From contig CADCUB010000051.1 of the NCBI GenBank assembly GCA_902805775.1, positions 1 through 43,083 of the forward strand: 43,083 nucleotides of DNA, read 5' to 3'. A program made the position numbers and the translations under genes. The DNA comes from an uncultured Frankineae bacterium. GTDB taxonomy: Bacteria > Actinomycetota > Actinomycetes > Mycobacteriales > SCTD01. Numbering within the stretch: position 1 is the stretch's first letter; every line of letters begins with the position of its first letter. The notes below the pieces were generated by a model. That model was not told the DNA's origin and ran no database searches. It saw only the letters and a program-made list of their open reading frames with translations. Below, in pieces: positions 37,533-43,083 of the stretch.

Positions 37533-38756
37533 TCAGGCTCGTGCGGCGCGGCGCCGCAGCACCTCGACGGCCAGCAGCGCTCCCGCGGCGGTCTCGGCGG
37601 CGAAGGCCAGGCCGCACAGCACCGGCGACGGCCCGAGCTGCGCCAGGCGCTGTCCACCGGCCGCGCCGGTCGACAGCGTCGCCAGGACGGCGATGGCGGC
37701 GCCGGACCAGGCCGCGGTGAGCAGGACGTCCAGCAGCGCCGCCCCGCGCGACCGCCCCTCCGCCGCCGACCGGAGCAGGACGGCGCCCGCGAGGGCGCCC
37801 GCCGTCAGCGGGACCAGCAGGGCCAGTGCACCGGCCCAGGTCGGCGCCGCCCCGCTGGGCAGCGCTGCCAGCAGCGGCAGGGCCGGCACGGCCCCGAGCT
37901 CGTGGCTGAACGGCCCGACGGCGGTGCCCGCTCCCACGGCGACACCGGGCCCGACCAGCCAGCAGGCGCCCCACACGACGGCCGTGGGCAGGTAGGCGAG
38001 CCCGACCAGCAGCAGGGCTCCGCCTCCCAGCGGTCCCGGCGCGGCCCCGAAGATCGCGGCCGACCGCTCCCCGTGCGCCACGAGCGAGCTCCCCCCGAGC
38101 AGCGCTCCCCCGGCCAGCACGACCGCCACTGCGGTGATCGCTGCTGCGGACGTCCGCCGGACGCGGGCACCGCGTGGGCGCCGGCCGGCGCGCCACAGCC
38201 CGACCGGACCCAGCACGTCCGGGTGGCGCAACCCGTCCGCGCTCAGGGCGCCGGCGCCGGCGCCGAGCGAGGCGAGCAGGGCCCCGCCGAGCAGGGCGGT
38301 CACCGGGGACGGCTGGACCGCACCGGTCCCGGCCGCGCGAGCGACCGCGCCGGTCAGGACCGCGCCCGGCGCCACCACGGCCACCGCCGCCGCCGCCGCA
38401 CCCCCCAGGGTGGTCACCGACAGCTCCCGCGCCACCGACCGCCCCGCCCGCCACAGGAGCACGAGCAGGAGCGCCGACAGCCCGAGCGGGACCAGGGAGA
38501 ACCGCCCGGTCGGGGTCTGCAGCACGGTCCCGGAGGCGGCGAGCCAGACGCGGGCTCCTGCGCGCACGGCCTGCAGAGCGCCGGCGCCGCTCCGGTCGTC
38601 CGCCGCCTCTCCCGCGACCACGAGCAGCACCACGAGCAGCAGGCCGGTCGTCACCGCACGCAGTCCGGCGAGCGCGCCGACCAGCAGCGCCGGGCGGCGC
38701 GTCGGGGCGGCACCGCCCGACCCGGGGACCGCCGGGCGCTGCAGGGTCTCGGTCAT
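37533..38756 (-). CDS. DUF6350 (PerM-like) integral membrane protein
   Basis: A 407-residue protein with about ten hydrophobic helices, rich in Ala, Gly and Leu, with the segments LVPLGLSALLLVLLWRAGR, LRHPDVLGPVGLWRAGRR and GLAYLPTAVVWGACWLVGPG that are typical of the actinobacterial DUF6350 family, also called cell division protein PerM in mycobacteria. In Streptomyces a gene of this family likewise lies between sucCD and purN/purH. Precise function is unknown. It is convergent with the DUF4190 gene, separated by only 12 bases. Confidence 0.82.
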   Translation of the reverse strand: MTETLQRPAVPGSGGAAPTRRPALLVGALAGLRAVTTGLLLVVLLVVAGEAADDRSGAGALQAVRAGARVWLAASGTVLQTPTGRFSLVPLGLSALLLVLLWRAGRSVARELSVTTLGGAAAAAVAVVAPGAVLTGAVARAAGTGAVQPSPVTALLGGALLASLGAGAGALSADGLRHPDVLGPVGLWRAGRRPRGARVRRTSAAAITAVAVVLAGGALLGGSSLVAHGERSAAIFGAAPGPLGGGALLLVGLAYLPTAVVWGACWLVGPGVAVGAGTAVGPFSHELGAVPALPLLAALPSGAAPTWAGALALLVPLTAGALAGAVLLRSAAEGRSRGAALLDVLLTAAWSGAAIAVLATLSTGAAGGQRLAQLGPSPVLCGLAFAAETAAGALLAVEVLRRRAARA

Positions 38757-38850
38757 CGGTGCGACTCTCGCAGTCGTCCGCGCCGCAGCCGTCGCGGCTC
38801 GCCGGAGAGACCGTCATCACACCGTGACCGTCCGGCCACGGAACGACACC

Positions 38851-38888
38851 GCGCCGGCCCGCCACCCGCACAGGTGCCGGACCGGCGC
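38851..38888 (-). terminator. Hairpin terminator of the sucCD operon
   Basis: GCGCCGGCCCGCCAC (38851-38865) and GTGCCGGACCGGCGC (38874-38888) pair at 13 of 15 positions around an eight-base loop, 12 bases past the sucD stop on the minus strand. Confidence 0.7.
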
Positions 38889-38900
38889 GAGGGGTCGTCC

Positions 38901-39788
38901 CTACAGGTTCGACGCAGTGCGGCTCTGCATGATCTCGCGCATGAGATCGGCGGTCGCCGACGGCGTCTTGCCGACCTTGACGCCTGCCGCCTCGAGCGCC
39001 TCCTGCTTGGCCGCCGCCGTACCGGAGGAGCCCGACACGATCGCGCCGGCGTGCCCCATCGTCTTGCCCTCGGGGGCCGTGAAGCCCGCGACGTAGCCGA
39101 CGACCGGCTTGGTGACGTGCGCCGAGATGTAGTCGGCCGCCCGCTCCTCGGCGTCACCGCCGATCTCGCCGATCATGACGACCGCGTCGGTCTCCGGGTC
39201 GGCCTCGAAGGCCTCGAGCGCGTCGATGTGGGTCGTTCCGATGATCGGGTCGCCGCCGATGCCGATGGCGGTGGAGAAGCCGAACTCGCGCAGCTCGTAC
39301 ATCATCTGGTAGGTCAGCGTGCCGCTCTTGCTGACCAGTCCGATGCGACCCGGGTTCGGGGCGATCGTCGCCGGGATGATGCCCGCGTTCGACTTGCCGG
39401 GACTGATCAGCCCCGGGCAGTTGGGGCCGATGATCCGGGTGCTCCTGCCCGAGCTGTACGCCCACGCCCAGGCGCTGTCCTGCACCGGGATGCCCTCGGT
39501 GATGACGACGGCGAGCGGGATCTGCGCGTCGATCGCCTCGACGACGGCGGCCTTGGCGAACGCCGGCGGCACGAAGATCACGCTCACGTCCGCGCCGGTC
39601 CGCTCCATCGCCTCGGCGACGGTCGCGAAGACCGGGATGCCGTCCACGGCGCTGCCGGCCTTGCGGGGGTTGACGCCGCCGACGACCTTCGTGCCGGAGG
39701 AGACCATCCGGCGCGTGTGCTTGGTGCCCTCGGAGCCGGTGATGCCCTGGACGATGACCTTGCTGTCGGCGGTGAGGAAGATCGCCAT
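38901..39788 (-). CDS. sucD: Succinyl-CoA synthetase alpha subunit
   Basis: A 295-residue subunit that binds CoA and carries the phosphorylated His. [18 protein letters not shown] is the CoA-binding start, GIPVQDSA and [14 protein letters not shown] follow, and the phospho-His is in [17 protein letters not shown]. The ATG at 39788 lies two bases after the sucC stop. The complex interconverts succinyl-CoA and succinate in the TCA cycle; it also takes the succinyl-CoA expected from a methylmalonyl-CoA-type mutase. Confidence 0.96.
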   Translation of the reverse strand: MAIFLTADSKVIVQGITGSEGTKHTRRMVSSGTKVVGGVNPRKAGSAVDGIPVFATVAEAMERTGADVSVIFVPPAFAKAAVVEAIDAQIPLAVVITEGIPVQDSAWAWAYSSGRSTRIIGPNCPGLISPGKSNAGIIPATIAPNPGRIGLVSKSGTLTYQMMYELREFGFSTAIGIGGDPIIGTTHIDALEAFEADPETDAVVMIGEIGGDAEERAADYISAHVTKPVVGYVAGFTAPEGKTMGHAGAIVSGSSGTAAAKQEALEAAGVKVGKTPSATADLMREIMQSRTASNL

Positions 39789-39790
39789 GC

Positions 39791-40987
39791 TCAGGCCTCC
39801 GTCTTCATGGTCGTCTCCGACGACGTGTGTGCGAGCTCGGCGGCCTTGTCGGCCGCACCGTCCATCGTGTCCACGACCGTCACGAGGGGGTGCGCGGCCT
39901 GCGCGAGGATGCGACGGCCCTCCTCGACGTTGTTGCCGTCCAGCCGTACGACGAGCGGCTTGGTGGCCTGCTCGCCGAGCATGCCGAGCGCCTGCACGAT
40001 GCCGTTGGCCACCGCGTCGCAGGACGTGATGCCGCCGAAGACGTTGACGAACACGCTCTTCACGTCCGGGTCGGACAGGATGATCTCGAGCCCGTCGGCC
40101 ATCACCTGCGCGGAGGCGCCGCCGCCGATGTCGAGGAAGTTCGCGGGCTTCACGCCACCGTGCGCCTCGCCGGCGTAGGCCACCACGTCCAGGGTGCTCA
40201 TCACCAGCCCGGCGCCGTTGCCGATGATCCCGACCTGGCCGTCGAGCTTGACGTAGTTGAGGTCCTTGGCCTTGGCCCGGCCCTCGAGGTCGTCCTCGGC
40301 GACGACGTCGGCGTACGCCGTGAAGACGTCGGAGTGGCGGAACTCGGCGTTGCCGTCCAGGGTCACCTTGCCGTCCAGGGCGACGATGCGGCCGTCGGGC
40401 GTGCGGCACAGGGGGTTGATCTCGACGAGCGTGGCCTCCTCCTCGACGAACACCTCCCACATCGCCTGCAGGATCCGGCTGACCTCGTCGATCACGTCGG
40501 CGGGGATCCGGCCCGCCTCGGCGATCTCACGGGCCTTGGCCGCGTCGACGCCCTGCACCGGGTCGACCGGGATCCGCGCGAGCGCCTCGGGGCGCTCCAC
40601 GGCGAGCTGCTCGATCTCCATGCCGCCCTCGGCGCTGCACATGGCGAGGTAGGAGCGGTTCGCGCGGTCGAGCAGGTACGAGACGTAGTACTCGACCTCG
40701 ATGTCGCTGGCCTCGGTGACGAGCACCTTGTGCACGACGTGGCCCTTGATGTCGAGGCCGAGGATGGCCTGCGCCTTCTCGACCGCCTCGTCGGGGGTGT
40801 CGGCGAGCTTCACGCCGCCCGCCTTGCCGCGTCCGCCGGTCTTGACCTGGGCCTTGACGACGACGGGCTTGCCGATGCGCTCCGCGACGCCTCGCGCGGC
40901 GTCCGCGGTGTCCACGGTCTCGCCGGGGAGCACGGGCACGCCGTGCTTGGCGAAGAGCTCCTTCGCCTGGTACTCCATGAGGTCCAC
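39791..40987 (-). CDS. sucC: Succinyl-CoA synthetase beta subunit
   Basis: A 398-residue ATP-grasp subunit. [18 protein letters not shown] is the family start, followed by [20 protein letters not shown] (nucleotide binding), EINPLC with the metal-binding Glu, and [13 protein letters not shown] plus [15 protein letters not shown] in the C-terminal ligase domain. The start is a GTG at 40987. A TACCCT box on the minus strand at about 41050-41055 may be the -10, giving a leader of about 55 bases. Confidence 0.96.
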   Translation of the reverse strand: MDLMEYQAKELFAKHGVPVLPGETVDTADAARGVAERIGKPVVVKAQVKTGGRGKAGGVKLADTPDEAVEKAQAILGLDIKGHVVHKVLVTEASDIEVEYYVSYLLDRANRSYLAMCSAEGGMEIEQLAVERPEALARIPVDPVQGVDAAKAREIAEAGRIPADVIDEVSRILQAMWEVFVEEEATLVEINPLCRTPDGRIVALDGKVTLDGNAEFRHSDVFTAYADVVAEDDLEGRAKAKDLNYVKLDGQVGIIGNGAGLVMSTLDVVAYAGEAHGGVKPANFLDIGGGASAQVMADGLEIILSDPDVKSVFVNVFGGITSCDAVANGIVQALGMLGEQATKPLVVRLDGNNVEEGRRILAQAAHPLVTVVDTMDGAADKAAELAHTSSETTMKTEA

Positions 40988-41111
40988 GGGGCGTCCGATC
41001 TGTTCGACGGCTGGCGCTGGTCACGTGCGGTGCAGGGGACTGTCGGGCGAGGGTAGCCACGGCGCCGGCGGCCACGGACGTCGGCCTGAGCCGTGCGCAG
41101 GGCGCCGCCCC

Positions 41112-41525
41112 TCAGGGGCTGCTGGGCGCCCCGACCGTGGAACGCACCCACTCCACGATCGACGCGGTGGTGGCGCCGGGGGTGAAGACCTGCGCGACCC
41201 CGGCCTGGCGCAGCACCGCGATGTCGTCCTCGGGGATGATGCCGCCGCCGAACACGACGACGTCCTCCGCGCCCCGCTGGCGCAGCAGCTCCACGACGCG
41301 GGGGAACAGCGTCAGGTGGGCGCCGGACAGGACCGACAGGCCGATGCAGTCGGCGTCCTCCTGCACCGCCGTCTCCACGATCTGCTCGGGCGTCTGGTGC
41401 AGCCCGGTGTAGATGACCTCCATGCCGGCATCGCGCAGCGCCCGGGCGACCACCTTCGCCCCGCGGTCATGACCGTCCAGGCCCGGCTTGGCGACGACGA
41501 CGCGGATGCGGCCGGGGCTGGTCAC
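41112..41525 (-). CDS. Cobalamin-binding small subunit of an acyl-CoA mutase
   Basis: A 137-residue B12-binding domain. The cobalt-ligand His is in [12 protein letters not shown] (DxHxxG motif, ~18-21), followed by [17 protein letters not shown], the SxL loop, and [13 protein letters not shown], the GG motif. It lacks the TIM barrel, so it must pair with a large subunit such as the one at 9355-10932, about 30 kb away. It lies 125 bases upstream of sucC on the same strand. A CCCC-TCA-GGGG mini-hairpin contains its stop codon. Confidence 0.92.
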   Translation of the reverse strand: MTSPGRIRVVVAKPGLDGHDRGAKVVARALRDAGMEVIYTGLHQTPEQIVETAVQEDADCIGLSVLSGAHLTLFPRVVELLRQRGAEDVVVFGGGIIPEDDIAVLRQAGVAQVFTPGATTASIVEWVRSTVGAPSSP

Positions 41526-41723
41526 GGGGCCTCCAGGACGGACCGGGCCGGCGGAGCGGCTCCGTCAGCGACTCGCCGGAGGGTACGCGGGGGCCGCCCG
41601 GTCAGGCGCCGTGCGCCGCCGAGGGGTGACGATCGCGGCGCGTTCGTGTGACGGTCCTCACGTCTGCAGGTGGCGGCGGTTACGGTCGTGTGGACACCGT
41701 GACCCCGTCCCGTGGAGGCCGAC

Positions 41724-42680
41724 GTGACCGAGCTGCGGCCGGCGCTGTCGCGGCTGGGCCGGACGGCGCGAGGCGGGGTCCGGGCCCTGTGCAGCCCGGC
41801 GGGGCTGCGCGGCGCCGGCACGGAGGCGCTGTGGTCGCTGGCGCACCTGGCGCTGTACCCGATGGGGGTGCTCGCCGAGCGGGACGCCCGCACCGACGAG
41901 GGCGGGCGCCTGACCGTGGACGACCTGCCGCCCCTGCAGCGGGGGCTGCTGCTGGGGGACGTCACCGCGGCCGGCACGCCGATCGTGCTGGTGCACGGCC
42001 TGGTCGACAACCGCTCGGTCTTCACCGTGCTGCGGCGGGCCCTGCGCCGGCGGGGGTTCGGACGGGTGCTGACCCTGAACTACAGCCCGTTCACCTCCGA
42101 CGTCGCGGCAGCCGCCGCCCAGCTGGCGGCCCTGGTCGAGAAGACCTGCGAGGCAACCGGACACGAGCGGGTGCACGTCGTCGGGCACTCCCTCGGCGGT
42201 GTCGTGGCCCGCTACTACGTGCAGGTCATGGGCGGCGACCAGAGGGTGCACACGCTGTGCACCCTGGGCAGCCCCCACTCCGGCACCTGGGCAGCGCACC
42301 TGCTCCCCTCCCGCCTGGTCCGGCAGCTGCGTCCGGGCTCGGAGCTGCTGGCGGCGCTGGCCGCGCCGGCCCCCGGCTGCCGCACCCGCTTCGTGGCCTT
42401 CTGGAGCGACCTCGACCAGCTCATCGTCCCGAAGCAGAGCGCGCGGGTCGACCATCCCGACCTGCGTGCGCGCAACGTCCTGCTGCGGGGCGTCGGACAC
42501 ATGTCCCTGCCCATCGACGGCCGCGTCGTGCACTCCATCGCGACGCTGCTGGCCCACCTCGACGAGGACGGCTCGACCCGGACGGCAGGCGTGTCGAGCC
42601 TGGGCGGGAGCGCCCCGAGCACCGCCGGCGCGGCCTCGCCCGACAGGCCCTCTTTGACGCGGTCCGCACCCTCGGCATAA
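41724..42680 (+). CDS. Alpha/beta hydrolase, lipase-like
   Basis: A 318-residue hydrolase related to triacylglycerol lipases and PGAP1-like esterases. The oxyanion loop is IVLVHGLVDNRSVF (~90), the nucleophile Ser is in VGHSLGGVVARYY (~157), the Asp is probably in FWSDLDQLIVPKQSA, and His in GVGHMSLP. No clear signal peptide is seen, although a hydrophobic stretch (LWSLAHLALYPMGVL) lies at ~35-50. The GTG at 41724 has GGAGG six bases upstream. The last 45 residues are Ser/Ala-rich and probably disordered. A direct-repeat box overlaps the stop. Confidence 0.88.
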   Translation: MTELRPALSRLGRTARGGVRALCSPAGLRGAGTEALWSLAHLALYPMGVLAERDARTDEGGRLTVDDLPPLQRGLLLGDVTAAGTPIVLVHGLVDNRSVFTVLRRALRRRGFGRVLTLNYSPFTSDVAAAAAQLAALVEKTCEATGHERVHVVGHSLGGVVARYYVQVMGGDQRVHTLCTLGSPHSGTWAAHLLPSRLVRQLRPGSELLAALAAPAPGCRTRFVAFWSDLDQLIVPKQSARVDHPDLRARNVLLRGVGHMSLPIDGRVVHSIATLLAHLDEDGSTRTAGVSSLGGSAPSTAGAASPDRPSLTRSAPSA

Positions 42681-42693
42681 CGTTGTGGTAACG
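42677..42693 (+). promoter_or_regulatory. Direct-repeat box ATAACG-N5-GTAACG
   Basis: Two (A/G)TAACG hexamers repeat with an 11-base period, overlapping the lipase stop and upstream of a secreted-protein gene. Such GTAAC direct repeats resemble the sites described for the actinobacterial response regulator MtrA, which controls cell-wall hydrolase genes; the match is by eye only. Confidence 0.4.
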
Positions 42694-42701
42694 AGCCGCG
42701 T

Positions 42702-42789
42702 CCGAGCCCCTCCTCGGCGACCCGGCGAGCTGGTGCGCCCGATCTGACGACGGGCCTGTGTCCGGCTCCCCGCCTCTGACGACGGAGCC
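42702..42789 (+). promoter_or_regulatory. Three-hairpin leader of the terminal secreted-protein gene
   Basis: Stems are CCGAG/CTCGG (42702-42717), GCCCG/CGGGC (42737-42741, 42751-42755) and GGCTCC/GGAGCC (42764-42769, 42784-42789). Hairpins 2 and 3 both place TCTGACGAC in or against the loop, as an 11-base direct repeat at 42743 and 42775. The third stem ends ten bases before the GTG and covers the only GGAG, so it may control translation. Confidence 0.45.
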
Positions 42790-42798
42790 CCCATCCCC

Positions 42799-43083
42799 GT
42801 GCACCCGACCGCTCGCCCTGCTGCGCAGCGCGGGCGCCTGCCCCGCCGCGCGCTGCTGACGGCCCTGCTCGTGCTCACCGTCACCGGTGGCCTCGGCGCG
42901 GTGGCCGGCCTGCCAGCGCCGGCCGAGGTCCGCGGGCGGGAGGCATCCGCGCCCGTCGCACCGCCGGACGGCGTCCGGATGCACGCGCTGACCCGCGCCC
43001 TGGACCCGACCGCCGCGCCGGGACCCAGCCGCGCGGACGCTGCCGCCGACGCCGCTCGCGCCCTGCGCGGCCGCGAGCGGGCC
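42799..43083 (+). CDS. Secreted protein, N-terminal part (runs off the window)
   Basis: The first 95 codons of a gene cut by the window edge. The product starts with a basic region (RGRLPRR) and a hydrophobic core (ALLTALLVLTVTGGLGAVAGL), a typical signal peptide, followed by an Ala/Pro-rich stretch that is probably a linker before a domain not seen here. The DNA context (structured leader, direct-repeat box) would fit an envelope-acting hydrolase, but no catalytic motif is in view. The GTG start is tentative because GGAG lies 11 bases away. Confidence 0.6.
   Translation, partial: MHPTARPAAQRGRLPRRALLTALLVLTVTGGLGAVAGLPAPAEVRGREASAPVAPPDGVRMHALTRALDPTAAPGPSRADAAADAARALRGRERA

Noticed and set aside
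42694-42798. Cyclic di-AMP (ydaO-type) riboswitch before the terminal secreted-protein gene
   Set aside because: The leader is only about 100 bases and I do not see the ydaO core motifs; the tandem hairpins are of another kind.

Overview
The window looks like chromosomal DNA of a high-GC Gram-positive actinomycete. G+C is very high in all genes, GTG starts are frequent, and many genes have a TANNNT -10 box 6-7 bases before the start codon, as in leaderless transcripts. Several families are typical of actinobacteria: a monomeric isocitrate dehydrogenase, DUF3017, a SCO4848-type membrane protein, DUF6350, DUF2505 and an LpdA-type quinone dehydrogenase. The gene order sdhCDAB, SCO4848/dacC, trpS, mdh/DUF3017, folD, purH/purN, DUF6350, sucD/sucC resembles that of Streptomyces and relatives. 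I cannot place the genus.

Left part (1-12.7 kb, mostly accessory or mixed metabolism). A retron-type reverse transcriptase is preceded by a perfect 14-bp inverted repeat that frames a structured 171-nt segment, which is a candidate msr-msd RNA. Next come a zinc alcohol dehydrogenase coupled to an LpdA-like flavoprotein, then a gamma-glutamyl group (cyclotransferase, YbdK-type carboxylate-amine ligase, M20 amidohydrolase). A TetR regulator with twin palindromic operators faces a small operon of DUF2834, a polytopic membrane protein and an ABM monooxygenase. The large subunit of a B12-dependent acyl-CoA mutase and a transmembrane Ser/Thr kinase follow.

Middle (12.7-31.5 kb). The succinate dehydrogenase operon sdhCDAB ends in a strong hairpin. 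An 0.8-kb gene-poor segment follows, holding ~49-bp tandem repeats, two copies of a 30-bp palindrome, and a promoter that appears to start a leaderless four-codon ORF and a hairpin-rich leader in front of a 47-codon gene with a strong ribosome binding site. Then come SCO4848/dacC, an ECF sigma factor with a membrane-anchored partner, YihY, a 2'-5' RNA ligase-like protein, trpS, a geranylgeranyl-reductase-like flavoprotein, DUF2505 with a CNNM/CBS protein, monomeric icd, mdh with DUF3017, and an FHA-HTH protein.

Right part (31.5-43.1 kb). folD, a methyltransferase, a secreted protein and a 36-aa membrane peptide that share an upstream motif at identical spacing, a pentapeptide protein, purH/purN, DUF4190, DUF6350, sucC-sucD, the B12-binding small subunit of an acyl-CoA mutase, a lipase-like hydrolase, and the start of a secreted protein behind a three-hairpin leader.

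Together the housekeeping genes encode several TCA steps (icd, sucCD, sdh, mdh), a link from branched acyl-CoAs through B12 mutase subunits, and purine/one-carbon synthesis (purH, purN, folD). No rRNA, tRNA, CRISPR array, transposase or phage gene was seen. The most novel candidates are the retron and the RNA-leader elements at 16.8 and 42.7 kb.
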